In this document: positions 18,190 to 27,582 of the stretch, one piece after another | How positions within the stretch are numbered: the stretch's first letter is position 1 | Layout of the letters: every line of letters starts with the position of its first letter | Assembly: GCF_016406125.1 (NCBI RefSeq) | Contig: NZ_CP066340.1 | Location: 26,031 to 90,030, forward strand | DNA: 64,000 bases | Reading direction: 5' to 3' | Source of the DNA: Alicyclobacillus sp. SO9 | GTDB taxonomy: Bacteria > Bacillota > Bacilli > Alicyclobacillales > Alicyclobacillaceae | Translations under genes and position numbers: made by a program | Notes under the pieces: model-generated | Databases searched by the model: none | What the model was told of the DNA's origin: nothing | The model's input: the letters and a program-made list of their open reading frames with translations, nothing else

Positions 18190-19244
18190 ATAGCCCATTC
18201 AAAATCGGCAAATGGAAAACGTAACACAATGGCGGCTCTACGAGGATGCGATGAATAAAAAAGCTCAAGGTGTACTGATGAACTTTCATCGCCGCTTAGC
18301 CCTACCGTCTTATTGGGGAGATGGAAGCACGTCGTCATCTGATGGTATGCGTGTACGGATAGAGGAATCTGCACTCCATGCAGATACCAGTCCTCATTAC
18401 AGGCATCGAAAAGGCGCGACCATTTACCGCTTTGTCAGTGATCAGTTTTCAAATTTCTACACCAAGGTCATTAACACCAACGCAAGAGACGCTGTGCATG
18501 TCATTGATGGATTCTTACACTATAAAGCAGACTTGGCAATTGAAGAACAACTACACGGATACAGTCGGTTATACAGACCAGATTTTTGGTTTGATGCACC
18601 TTGCTTGAATTTGGTTTTGCGCCCCGATTACGTGATTTATCTGACTCCAAGTTCGTATCCTTTGGTAAAGCAGCGGATTTCCCCAAACTTGAGAAAATGC
18701 TGCGTGGTCAAATTAATTCAAAAGTCATTCGGAAGAATTACGATGATGTATTACGATTGTCCCTGCTCGATTCGAGAGGGTACGGTCTCTGCTTCACTTA
18801 TCATGGGAAAGCTCGGGTTTTACGCACGGCAGAATCGCTTAGCCACAGTTCTTCGGGAAATAGGACAGATCGAACAGACCATTTTCATCATGGATTGCAT
18901 TTCAAGTGAAGCCATGCGACGTAGGATTCACCGAGGACTCAGAGGCGATGAACGCATTGGCCAGAGCCATTTTCTTTGGGAAACACGGGGAACTACGAGA
19001 GAGAGCTTTACAGGATCAACTCCAACGTGCAAGTGCCTTAAACATCTTGATTAACGCTATTATTGTTTGGAAAATACCGTCTATTTGACTCAGGCGACAT
19101 AATTACAAGCCAAGAAGGGCGTACTTGATGCTCAATCACATTTCCCCATTAGGATGGGAACACATCAATTTCCTTGGAGAATACAGCTTCGATACAAATC
19201 ATCCGAACACCAAGAATACGTTGCGGCCGCTTCGAACCCGATAG
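18190..19244 (+). pseudogene. decayed Tn3-family transposase, 3' part
   Basis: The reading frames keep blocks that align with the C-terminal third of the intact transposase at 60774-63746, such as QWRLYEDAMN, the catalytic SSSDGMRV, SDQFSNFYTKVINTNARDAV and a final LGEYSFD-like segment. They are broken by several frameshifts and carry substitutions (for example Pro to Arg just after GMRV). The 5' two thirds are missing. The matching transposon end follows at 19291-19330. This is an old, dead copy. Confidence 0.85.
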
Positions 19245-19290
19245 AAAATCCTTAGAGTTGAGAAATCAATACTCTGTGATCCAATCAATG

Positions 19291-19330
19291 TATTAACGTG
19301 GGTTTTACGTCATTTTGTTGGCGGTACCCC
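19291..19330. repeat. Tn3-family terminal repeat (tnpA side)
   Basis: It ends GTTGGCGGTACCCC, 47 bp after the dead tnpA, in the same arrangement as the complete transposon. It differs by one base from the solo repeat at 486-526 over the last 34 bp. Confidence 0.8.
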
Positions 19331-19570
19331 GGCTATTACTCCAAAAATTGGTCGTAAGACCGATTTTCATTATGTGGGATATCTGTTTGTCAAATGTCAG
19401 GTTGTCTTTTCCTAAAGACAGTACCCGTAAAATATCTACCTTCCCCCTCGACTTCACACACTGATCTCCAGCGCTTAGCCATTCCCCGGAATTACGATTT
19501 TTTGGACTAAACTAAATTTAACAATTTCATCAAAGTAATTCTATTGCAGAGAATGAACTATAACAAATAT

Positions 19571-20071
19571 TTACGAAAAAGCACCATTAACGGCTACTGG
19601 AGTAACAATTGTTATTACAGTCATTATCAACGTAAATAAAACCATTACGATTCCACCGATTTTCAGATGAGTGGGAGAGGTCATGTATTTCGGAACGAAT
19701 CTCTTAATAATACGAACTAGAAGAGATTGACCAAGGGTAAAGACGATCAATTCAATCCATCCTATAAATGGCTGGAAAGATAATGAATAGCTTCCTGCAT
19801 GCTGAATTGCTGGAGTTAGCAAAAAGATAGGCAAACCAATGGCTGTAAAGACATTCATGATTACGATATTTCGAACAGAATTCGCGAATACTGCGAATAA
19901 TACAACCAACAAGACATATATCCACCATTGTCCATTTCGTGCTTTTGCATCATACGTATACGCTTCAAAAGTTGACCACACATACAATAATGAAAGAATC
20001 AATTCGTAAGCTATAACATAGTTTCGCATCTTGGTATGCTGCAAATATGAATCCTCTTCTGACTGACTCAA
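19571..20071 (-). CDS. four-helix integral membrane protein
   Basis: A 166-residue protein with about four hydrophobic helices (about 20-35, 45-80, 95-120 and 140-162). TTG at 20071 is chosen because AAGGAGG lies 7 bases upstream; the longer frame to 20224 lacks a binding site. Function unknown; no transporter motif seen. Confidence 0.6.
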   Translation of the reverse strand: MSQSEEDSYLQHTKMRNYVIAYELILSLLYVWSTFEAYTYDAKARNGQWWIYVLLVVLFAVFANSVRNIVIMNVFTAIGLPIFLLTPAIQHAGSYSLSFQPFIGWIELIVFTLGQSLLVRIIKRFVPKYMTSPTHLKIGGIVMVLFTLIMTVITIVTPVAVNGAFS

Positions 20072-20395
20072 TGAATATACCTCCTTTGTGATTCCACGAA
20101 TTACAATTTTGAATATTTTCATATATGAACTATTTAAATTCCAGTATTGGTGTTGTTTAAAAGTCTGCTGCCCTTTACTTACATCAGTGTAGCATATTGA
20201 GAACATAGAGACATGAAACCTCAATGCATATTGTTGGATAATGTTGTATGTGGTGAATGGGAACGCACAAAAGAAATTTCAAGTGTTTGAAAAGCGCCTA
20301 CCTATGTTGTTGGCGGGCGGTAGTGATCGTCAGTTACCTTGATTTTAGGATGCTCACTTTCAAATGCAGAATAATTTTCACACAGTATTAAAGAG

Positions 20396-20503
20396 TTACC
20401 ATTTGAATGCATCTTCAGTAAGGAAATAGTCTAAGTGCTTCCTGTGCTTCTCCTCGTCAAATTGTTCACCGATGTTTTGTAATTCTTCTTTCGTATGCGT
20501 CAC
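20396..20503 (-). CDS. possible 35-residue peptide
   Basis: GTG start with GAGGTG upstream; highly charged peptide ending EDAFKW. Low confidence because of its size. Confidence 0.3.
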   Translation of the reverse strand: MTHTKEELQNIGEQFDEEKHRKHLDYFLTEDAFKW

Positions 20504-20526
20504 ATCACGCACACCTCGTCGGCGGT

Positions 20527-20874
20527 CTACCCTACGTCACGCACGGTTCTTAGTGTAGGAGGTGGCTGCGAGGTCACCGACTTACCGGACACCGAAGTCG
20601 GGACAAGCTGAAGATCCTGCACTGCCAGTATAGCGGATTCTGGATTCATTATCGCTGATTGGAGAAAGGATGAGTTCAGTGGCCTGATGCATCTCACACA
20701 GGCTCCATTGTCATGGGTCAGCGAGTTTTGATGGCTGTTGGACGGACTGTTGCCACAGCAGAAGAACGCACATCCAAAAGTCACTGCAAGGACCATCATA
20801 TAGCCAAATAAAAAATGCAAAAACATTGTAACGACAAGGGTTTTTAAGGATTTTTTCGAAAGCGAGCAGTCCAT
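20527..20874 (-). CDS. possible small membrane protein
   Basis: About 115 residues with one hydrophobic helix (about 15-40) followed by Cys (FCCGN), then a polar tail. AAAGGAAAGG precedes the ATG. The Cys after a hydrophobic stretch could mark a lipoprotein, but the site is atypical. Low confidence. Confidence 0.35.
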   Translation of the reverse strand: MDCSLSKKSLKTLVVTMFLHFLFGYMMVLAVTFGCAFFCCGNSPSNSHQNSLTHDNGACVRCIRPLNSSFLQSAIMNPESAILAVQDLQLVPTSVSGKSVTSQPPPTLRTVRDVG

Positions 20875-20931
20875 TAAGCCTTTCCTTTTGGGAAGAAAGT
20901 CTTGGTTGTTTAGTAACACACGCAGCGGAGC

Positions 20932-21114
20932 AGAGCTACTTCCGCTGCATACAGCATCGTGGAAACAGCGAAGGAAAATGGCCTCAATCTATTTGTTTAT
21001 CTGGAGTACCTGTGTGAGCAATTACCAAACCTGGACGAGAGCTTTACAGACACTGTAAGCCATCTACTGCTCTGGTCCAATGACTTACGAGAGCAAGTTC
21101 GAAATTGTCGATAA
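20932..21114 (+). pseudogene. IS66-family transposase remnant (C-terminus)
   Basis: This frame gives SAAYSIVETAKENGLNLFVY followed by LEYLCEQLPNL and LLLWS, the known end of IS66 transposases. Everything upstream of it is missing. The text after the stop (GCCGGTGGGGTATTTA) resembles an IS66 end. The frame 21080-21289, which overlaps it, is therefore probably not a gene. Confidence 0.75.
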
Positions 21115-21289
21115 AAGCCCAGCGGAACTAGCCTGCCGGATAGCCGGTGGGGTATTTATATTCTCTCAAATTCAGTTTGATAGTGTGACGTACCCATGGT
21201 TTGACGCTTACATGAAGAAGAAGCGCGGAGCTGAAGGGATAAAGCGAGATCAATTGGTGCGGTGTTTTAAAGGAACAGTTGTAAAGTAA

Positions 21290-21426
21290 GTGAAAACAAA
21301 GAGGAACCTGCAGATTGATCAGCAGTCTGTTTTTTTATTGGGAAGGAATATAGACAAGCTTCGACACCATATACCTTAGTCATCAGTGATTAGTCACTGA
21401 ACTATCCAGTGACAGGGGTGTTGTCA
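21290..21426. promoter_or_regulatory. repeat-rich leader of the partition operon
   Basis: CAGTGA/TCACTG half-sites recur at about 21383-21416 just before the parM-like gene, and a T-run lies near 21330. Plasmid actin operons usually have their centromere-like repeats here, so this is a candidate parC and operator. Confidence 0.4.
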
Positions 21427-22242
21427 GTGTCAATACGCTTGATTGCCGTAGATTCGGGTCGAAGTAGTACAAAGGTTGTGACAGACGGTGCAAGAGACTG
21501 GTTCCCGTCCATTCTTGGTGAGTATCGCGATCTGAAGTTAGAGCGTAAGATGCAACGAACGGATTTAGTCGTTGGTTACGCTGGCCAGCGCTATTACGTG
21601 GGAGATGTGGCCAAGGATGAATCTGTATCTGGAGCGCAGCTGATGATTAGTAGTAAGGCCCATATGGACACGAAGATATTTGTGCTCACAGCGCTGCATC
21701 GTGTGCTGCCGAATAAGTCTGCAGTGTTCCTGGTAACCGGTGAGCCTATCAGCAATCATCAAGCCGGCGAAAAGTTACGTATGAAGCAGTTGCTGCTGGG
21801 CAGTCATGAGATAGCCGTCAACGGTGAGACGAAACAGTTTGATATCGTTCGATGCGAAGTAGCAGCTGAATGTGCAACAGCTGGATGGGCTATGCGCCGG
21901 CCGGGACGGTATCACATCGTAGATTGCGGAAGTCGAACTGTGAACTTTGCAACGATGGAGAATGGGCGCTGGATAGACCGAGTAAGCGGAAGTCTGGACT
22001 ATGGGCTGGAGACGGTGCAGAACATCAGCCTGTCCATGTTCTCTCGTATGACCGTAGCGGAACTGTCCAGGCGTCTTGGAACGTTGGCACCTATCGTATT
22101 GATCGGCGGTAAAGCATCGCAGCTGCAGGAGTACTTTCAGCAGTACACAAGTGATGTCGAGGCAGATGAAGACGCCTATTACCGCAACGCTCAAGCGTTC
22201 TATGAGTTGGGGGTGCATGCCCTTGAAACCGCAAAAGCGTAG
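21427..22242 (+). CDS. ParM/Alp-type actin-like plasmid segregation protein
   Basis: A 271-residue protein. The N-terminal LIAVDSGRSSTKVV is the phosphate-1 loop of actin-like ATPases, HIVDCGSRTVNFA is the phosphate-2 loop, and IVLIGGKASQ fits the adenosine motif. The length is a little below typical ParM. GTG at 21427 follows GGGGTG. The protein should form filaments that push plasmid copies apart, together with the overlapping ParR-like gene. Confidence 0.8.
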   Translation: MSIRLIAVDSGRSSTKVVTDGARDWFPSILGEYRDLKLERKMQRTDLVVGYAGQRYYVGDVAKDESVSGAQLMISSKAHMDTKIFVLTALHRVLPNKSAVFLVTGEPISNHQAGEKLRMKQLLLGSHEIAVNGETKQFDIVRCEVAAECATAGWAMRRPGRYHIVDCGSRTVNFATMENGRWIDRVSGSLDYGLETVQNISLSMFSRMTVAELSRRLGTLAPIVLIGGKASQLQEYFQQYTSDVEADEDAYYRNAQAFYELGVHALETAKA

Positions 22243-22483
22243 CAGCAAATGCTCTATCGTCAATCGTACAGTCAGCTTTAATATCGAGGATCCATATCAA
22301 CGTGCACTCCTGGAACGTAGCCAACAACTGACCAACTTCAGCGCAGCCGTGAAACGGTGGCTCGCCGGTGAAACCACTCCAAGCGTCCAATCATACCAAT
22401 CAACGAACCCCACACTGCAGCCTCACCAGCCAGTACATGAACCAGTCCCTGACGACTTCGATCCAGTCAGTGCATTGTTCTAG
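22217..22483 (+). CDS. ParR-like DNA-binding partner of the segregation actin
   Basis: An 88-residue basic protein; the segment VSFNIEDPYQRALLERSQQL looks like a ribbon-helix-helix unit and the Pro/Gln-rich tail ends DDFDPVSALF. In plasmid partition operons the adaptor's C-terminal tail contacts the ParM-like filament. It overlaps the actin gene by 26 bp, with GGGGG before the ATG. The role is inferred mainly from position and size. Confidence 0.6.
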   Translation: MPLKPQKRSSKCSIVNRTVSFNIEDPYQRALLERSQQLTNFSAAVKRWLAGETTPSVQSYQSTNPTLQPHQPVHEPVPDDFDPVSALF

Positions 22484-22585
22484 CACTAATCCCTGACCGC
22501 ACGGAGTAGAGGAGAAGACCTTGCGACTCTGCGAGTGAATCGCGGGCCTATTTGGCGAACTTCCGATTGAAAGAGGGGATATCGG

Positions 22586-23071
22586 TTGAGTAGAAGTGAT
22601 AAGAAAGTCGGTGTCAGTGTGCATGTGCTGAATGGGGTGTACGAGGTTGTCCAGGACGTGAGTGGCCATCTGAACGGCACACTAGGCGAAACAGGCCGCC
22701 TGCTGGCTCTGACGGCCGCAAATGACGTTCCTACGCTGAATCGGATGGCTCCATACTTCTGGCGTTCATTAGAGCACAGAGAGGCGGTGTGGCCGGGACA
22801 CGATGACTATAAGGACATACGACACCTGATTGCACCTGTCGGAAAGGCTGTACAACGTCTGTACGTCCGTTTCATGCCATATGAGATAGAAGACATAGAC
22901 CGTATTGCTTTTGCGCTTGGAAAGCAACGTGCCCATGCTGTGGCTGCGCTGTTGACGATGGCAAGTAAAGATCTGCGTGTGATTCAACTCGTGGCACCAC
23001 AGTTTCAGTTCCGGAGTCCATACAGTCTGAAAAGGGGGTCCTTCCTATGGGCGTCTTCTCCCAAAAGGTAG
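22586..23071 (+). CDS. hypothetical protein downstream of the partition pair
   Basis: A 161-residue, mostly helical protein. TTG at 22586 follows AGAGGGG. It overlaps the next gene by 25 bp, so the two are co-translated. No motif recognised. Its place suggests a plasmid-maintenance role. Confidence 0.5.
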   Translation: MSRSDKKVGVSVHVLNGVYEVVQDVSGHLNGTLGETGRLLALTAANDVPTLNRMAPYFWRSLEHREAVWPGHDDYKDIRHLIAPVGKAVQRLYVRFMPYEIEDIDRIAFALGKQRAHAVAALLTMASKDLRVIQLVAPQFQFRSPYSLKRGSFLWASSPKR

Positions 23072-23274
23072 TCGGAGTGGAGCGCATCATCTACCAGCGT
23101 GTTCGTGGAATGTGCGAAGAAGTGTATTACCTGGAGAAAGGCGACTATCCAGAGCGTTGGGAACTGGATGAAATGACTGAGAAAGCAATCGCGAAGATTC
23201 TTGACGAGTATGTACGGCAGCACTTTGAAGAATCGACAAGGGTGGCTGCGCAGATGTTTATTGAGAGAAATTGA
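23047..23274 (+). CDS. hypothetical small acidic helical protein
   Basis: A 75-residue protein. AAGGGGG precedes the ATG. Translationally coupled to the gene before it. No family recognised. Confidence 0.5.
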   Translation: MGVFSQKVVGVERIIYQRVRGMCEEVYYLEKGDYPERWELDEMTEKAIAKILDEYVRQHFEESTRVAAQMFIERN

Positions 23275-23493
23275 AGAGACGACCACGGATTTTTAGAAGT
23301 TCATTTAGTTTTTCAAGAAAAATTGCAGCCCTCATCATATATTATGTGAGGCTCGTTCAATGAAGGCCATCATGTTAAAAGGGGGAGAGTGACAATCTCA
23401 GTGATAATGAAACGATTCAGCACCAATTACAACTAACAAGCATAGTATGTAGATATGTTTAATTAACATTTCACAGAAGGAGGTAGTATTTAA

Positions 23494-23838
23494 TTGAGAA
23501 AAACAGCAAAAAGTTTTGACTTGCCGGGCGGCTGCGTAATTGAATCCAACGAGGACATCACTATGTTTACTCCGGATCAAATGATACCAAATATTGATCC
23601 TTCCCTAGCAAACTACAGAACGTCTGCCGGCGATATGTGGCTTGTAGGTGGGAACACACTAAACGTGACGTGGACTTCTCCTGACGGAGCAGCTCATGAA
23701 TGTATTTATTATTGTAACGAAGGAAAACTCTTCACGATGTCTGGTGCTATGTTCGGGGTTCCTGAATTACCATATACCGCAGATACTGACCGGGGAAGGA
23801 TTGAATTTGGATCAAATAAAAGAATTGTTATCTTGTAG
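23494..23838 (+). CDS. hypothetical protein
   Basis: A 114-residue beta-rich protein with a TTG start behind GAAGGAGG. It has no signal peptide. No family recognised. A terminator follows at 23885-23918. Confidence 0.55.
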   Translation: MRKTAKSFDLPGGCVIESNEDITMFTPDQMIPNIDPSLANYRTSAGDMWLVGGNTLNVTWTSPDGAAHECIYYCNEGKLFTMSGAMFGVPELPYTADTDRGRIEFGSNKRIVIL

Positions 23839-23884
23839 GTTCTAGGCGATGGCTGGGGCAGTTGACACTCTTGAGCCTATACCA

Positions 23885-23918
23885 CGGCCGCTTGTGCATT
23901 CAGGCGGTCAATTTTTTT
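23885..23918 (+). terminator. rho-independent terminator
   Basis: GGCCGC and GCGGTC arms around a short loop, then seven T. Confidence 0.65.
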
Positions 23919-24013
23919 GAGTCACTTAAAACTCGCTGCAGAGCGCATGGGATGGGATGATTTCGGAAATCGTGGTATGATTACGGCAATTACTTAGGCA
24001 GGAGTTGTCCAGT

Positions 24014-24232
24014 ATGGATCCAGAACTCAAAGAGTTTTTAACCAGGCTCGAAACTAAAGTAGACCAACTCTCCGATAAGATAGATGAGACGAAGAAAATC
24101 AGCGAAGCGCTCCGTCACGGCCAGGAAGTTCTGGAGGCGAAAGTGACTTCTGTTGAAAAAGCCACGGAGTATTTCGCCGAGCGCATTGGCGTTCACGATA
24201 AGGAACTATATGTACTTAAGAATGTAAAATGA
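24014..24232 (+). CDS. small coiled-coil protein
   Basis: A 72-residue, fully helical, charged protein with heptad spacing (LETKVDQLSDKIDETKKISE). AGGAG precedes the ATG. Such proteins often occur near phage or plasmid genes (for example as holin helpers or spacers), but nothing specific is shown. A terminator follows. Confidence 0.5.
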   Translation: MDPELKEFLTRLETKVDQLSDKIDETKKISEALRHGQEVLEAKVTSVEKATEYFAERIGVHDKELYVLKNVK

Positions 24233-24252
24233 AATGAGCCTCACCCTAAAAG

Positions 24253-24277
24253 GGCTGCCTTATGGCGGTCTTTTTTT
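24253..24277 (+). terminator. rho-independent terminator
   Basis: GGCTGCC-TTAT-GGCGGTC with G-T pairs, then seven T. Confidence 0.6.
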
Positions 24278-24310
24278 GTATTCTGCGAAGCGTGCGAAAG
24301 CGCAGGATAA

Positions 24311-24328
24311 AGAGTGTGTACACACTCT
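24311..24328. promoter_or_regulatory. 18-bp perfect palindrome
   Basis: AGAGTGTGTACACACTCT. Three CATGTAC strings follow at about 24359-24436. It could be an operator. Confidence 0.45.
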
Positions 24329-24566
24329 CTAAAAAGCCTTACCAGGCTTGAATTTTCAATGTACATGGAATCGCTCGAGCATGTACACAAATACGGAGAG
24401 TGGCGGAATAAGGGGATTAACCATGTACAGGGTCGCTTTGTCTGAATGGTATAGCGATAATTGAATCTTATCACTATACATGAGATGGATAATTTATTAT
24501 ATTCATACGATTTCTCAAGAGGACATTCAAGGATAATGTGTAATGATTTGATAGGGGGAGATAAAT

Positions 24567-24776
24567 GTGGAAAATAAATATTGGTCTGCAGAAGTTATTG
24601 ACACGATAGAACATGATGGTCTCACCTACGTCGGATATGTCCTCAGCATAGATGATATTACCGTAGCCGGAATCGATATAGTCGGTATTGAACACCACGA
24701 AGATACAAGTAGATCATTTAGGAACAGAATGGATGGTGAGAATTGGGTAAGAAAGGAGCTTGGTAACGTAAAGTGA
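24567..24776 (+). CDS. hypothetical small acidic protein
   Basis: A 69-residue acidic protein with GTG start behind AGGGGGAG. No family recognised. Confidence 0.45.
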   Translation: MENKYWSAEVIDTIEHDGLTYVGYVLSIDDITVAGIDIVGIEHHEDTSRSFRNRMDGENWVRKELGNVK

Positions 24777-24909
24777 AGTGGTCTATTTGGGATGTATATG
24801 CATCGATCTATATCAGGGGAAACGAGGAAAGTTAATTTAGAAAGTCTCAGTTAAGACAAATTGGTCGAGGGAGGCTTACATGTGTGAAAAAATCTAATTT
24901 GGTTTTATC

Positions 24910-27005
24910 TCATCCTTGACAGCACCCTAGACCCCGCAAGGGATTGTAGGGGGGATTTTGCCCTACAGCACAAATAGCCCCAAACGGATTGGGGCCGTAA
25001 GGATGGGATTCTCGTTAAACGAGTGTGCCTGAAGACGTGTTGCGTAGTTGGATTGCCTTGGCAGGAAGCGGGATACCCAGTGCCTTGAGGACCTCGCTTA
25101 GGTTCTGTGGTGGCGGTGGAACGCTGAGGAATTCTTTCCCGAGAAACTCGGCTTTCATCACGTGCCAACGCGAGAGGTCTTTCATGATTCGCTCGCCTGT
25201 GTACCAACGGTCATTCAGTTCCTCCAGCCGTTGCTCGCGCTCGTCTGCGTTGGTCATCTGCTCTGCTTCTTGCTCTTGCTGCGCCCACCCACGTCGGTAC
25301 ATCACTTGGATCTCTTGCTCGAACAGATAGGCAAGTACGCAGACGAAGATGTGCCCGCGCACACGTTTTTCATTCCAGTGGTACACCGGCCCTACATCCA
25401 GGAAGTTCTTGATCTCTCGAAAAGCCCGCTCTACGTTCATCAACGTTTTGTAGGAAGTAACCACCTGTTCGGCAGGGAGCAACGTGTTGGTCTTAATCAC
25501 AAACTTTCCGTCGCGTAAGGCTTCTTTGGCGAGGGCCGCCTCATTCCATGTGTAGGAGAGCTTCTGTTCACTGAACTCCACCTCAAGGAACCCCTGTACA
25601 CCTTTTTTGGTGAGGATGTCACTGACTTTGAGCATGATGGACTGTGTACTTGCTTTTCGCCCGCGATGGGGCTTGTCCAACCACGTCTGGTAGTCCACCA
25701 ATGCCTGTTCCGCTTCCTCCAATGCCGATGTGCGGAAGGCTTCATCCGCCTTCGCCTTCAGCGGATTGTAGCAGAGAATATAGCGCGCATCTTGCCCTTT
25801 CTCATCGTCTTCCACTGCAGATGCGGGCACTTCGAGATAGCTGAGATTTCCGCGCAGCTCAGTGTAGAGAGAGAGGTCACCGTACTGTGCCAATAAGGTG
25901 TCGCTAACCACGCGGCCACGTTTGTGGTAGCCCACAATATAGGGATACTCAAGCGCCGCCAACAACTCCGTGTTCTTTTTCGTGACCATACCGCGGTCTC
26001 CGACGAACACACATTGTTCAACGGAGAAGTCTTTCTTCAAACGCTCCAGAACTTCCTTGACGGTCTTTTTGTCCGGCGTGTTTCCCGCAAAGACTTCATG
26101 GGTAATTGGCAACCCATCCGGAGTCACAAGCAGACCCAGCTCGACCTGTTCCAGGTCCGGCCTGTGGGTTCGTGAATATCCATGCTTGCCAATTGGGCAG
26201 TGGTGGCCACTGAGGTGCGTACTGGTCAGGTCATAGAGTACAAGCGATAAACGAAAGTTCAAGAGGTCCGTGAGTCGTTGATAGATAAATGTCTCCAGTT
26301 CGGGCTTCATATCCATCAGGTGATCCAGCGCACGATAGAAATGTTGCAACTGCCAGGATTCACCTTCCTCCTCCGGAAGATACATGTCCTCAATCGTATG
26401 AAACAAATCCAACTTACTAGACGGATTCATCAAACGGTTACAGACCATGGCCTTTACATAGCGAGCTACGTCAAAGGTGACCTGACGGTCTTTGAGTCCG
26501 GTCTCTATCGCCTTGGTCAACCCAAGCTGATCCCACAAAAATTGAACCACGTAGGGAACGCCAAAAGAGAGGGTCGACTTGGGGTCAAAGTCCTCAATCG
26601 AACCAGAGGTACGGTTCTGTAGGAGCGATTCAAGGGTACGAATAAACTGCTCAATCTCTTGCTCAGAGTAGTTATCGATGTTACCAAGACTGGCAATCCG
26701 ACGCTTTTTAACGGTTTTTCCCTCGCGATAGGACTCAACAATATGCATATACCTGTAGGTACGACCATCGGGGCGTTTTGTGGATACAACTTGTGCGAAC
26801 ACTGGGCTCACCACCGCTCATAATATTACCTACAATTATACAATATAAATACTTTTATAACAAGGAAAAAGTTATCCACTGTCCAAACACATTTTGACCT
26901 ACATTTTTGAGCTCAAAACACAACTTATCAACAGAAAAACCGCGCAACGGCGCGGCTTCGGGATACTGATAACCTACTTTTCCACAGCTAAACTGTCAAA
27001 GATGA
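24910..27005 (-). mobile_element. IS1634-type insertion sequence (2096 bp)
   Basis: The ends are TCATCCTTGACAG (24910-24922) and the reverse complement of TCATCTTTGACAG (26993-27005). GTTTTATC lies directly outside at 24902-24909 and 27006-27013 and is the target duplication. It holds one transposase gene on the minus strand. Confidence 0.85.
25015..26814 (-). CDS. IS1634-family DDE transposase
   Basis: A 599-residue protein. The order of conserved parts fits IS1634: an N-terminal domain (RTYRYMHIVESYREGKTVKK), LVLYDLTSTHL with the first Asp, VFVGDRGM with the second Asp, and ERAFREIKNFLDVGPVYHW with the Glu region. GTG start. It carries out cut-and-paste transposition of its own element. 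It appears intact. Confidence 0.85.
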   Translation of the reverse strand: MVSPVFAQVVSTKRPDGRTYRYMHIVESYREGKTVKKRRIASLGNIDNYSEQEIEQFIRTLESLLQNRTSGSIEDFDPKSTLSFGVPYVVQFLWDQLGLTKAIETGLKDRQVTFDVARYVKAMVCNRLMNPSSKLDLFHTIEDMYLPEEEGESWQLQHFYRALDHLMDMKPELETFIYQRLTDLLNFRLSLVLYDLTSTHLSGHHCPIGKHGYSRTHRPDLEQVELGLLVTPDGLPITHEVFAGNTPDKKTVKEVLERLKKDFSVEQCVFVGDRGMVTKKNTELLAALEYPYIVGYHKRGRVVSDTLLAQYGDLSLYTELRGNLSYLEVPASAVEDDEKGQDARYILCYNPLKAKADEAFRTSALEEAEQALVDYQTWLDKPHRGRKASTQSIMLKVSDILTKKGVQGFLEVEFSEQKLSYTWNEAALAKEALRDGKFVIKTNTLLPAEQVVTSYKTLMNVERAFREIKNFLDVGPVYHWNEKRVRGHIFVCVLAYLFEQEIQVMYRRGWAQQEQEAEQMTNADEREQRLEELNDRWYTGERIMKDLSRWHVMKAEFLGKEFLSVPPPPQNLSEVLKALGIPLPAKAIQLRNTSSGTLV

Positions 27006-27530
27006 GTTTTATCTGTTGTCGGACTAATTGTTCTTTTTGGGGCAACCGCGGGTTTTTATTATTACGCAACTCACCCTCACGTCTATAAAGTCACAGGAAA
27101 AGGTGAGTTCCAAGCAAGTTTTACAGTTGGTAGCTTTAGCTTTACCAATCTGAATGAACAAACGGGCGGAAATGCAAACCTCGGTAGCACTTCCAGCTCT
27201 TCTGCAAACGCATATGTGGGCGCAGAATCCCATCTTCAAGGCATAATACATAACAATACTGCTCACACACTTTATATAACCAGTATCAAACTTGAATGTT
27301 TTGACAGTCAACATAAATTGTTAGGTAATGTTAAGAGCAACTCAGATCCAATAGTGTTAGCGCCTGATGGCCAGCATGAATTTAATATTACGGATAACTC
27401 TTCTGGAATTCCGTTTAGTTTTCATCAAGTGGCTAATGCAAGTGCATATGTGGAATATCACAAATAAAATTACTGGAGATAGGTAAGTAGGCCATTTTTC
27501 ATACCTATACGTGGAGCGTTGAAATTGAAT

Positions 27531-27565
27531 AAGGCAACGAGAGTAAGCTTTAGTCCCGTTGCCTT
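27531..27565. repeat. 9-bp inverted repeat
   Basis: AAGGCAACG and CGTTGCCTT with a 17-base loop. No T-run. Confidence 0.4.
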
Positions 27566-27582
27566 GTGAAGGTGGGGTTAAA

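Larger units (their letters stand above)
24884..27467 (+). pseudogene. membrane-anchored protein gene split by an IS1634-type element
   Basis: The 5' part is 24884-24909 and the 3' part continues from 27014. Removing the insertion and one copy of its 8-bp target repeat joins GTG-AAA-AAA-TCT-AAT-TTG-GTT-TTA-TC to T-GTT-GTC-GGA in frame. The result begins MKKSNLVLSVVGLIVLFGAT, a signal anchor, followed by YYYATHPHVYKV and a beta-rich outer domain of about 130 residues. GAGGGAGG precedes the GTG. The function is unknown. The frame is otherwise clean, so the insertion looks recent. Confidence 0.8.

Noticed and set aside
21080..21289. Open frame of 69 residues after the IS66 remnant
   Set aside because: Its first part overlaps the IS66 transposase end in another frame and it lacks a ribosome binding site.
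25015..26814. Long plus-strand frames inside the IS1634-type transposase
   Set aside because: They are shadows of the transposase gene on the minus strand.
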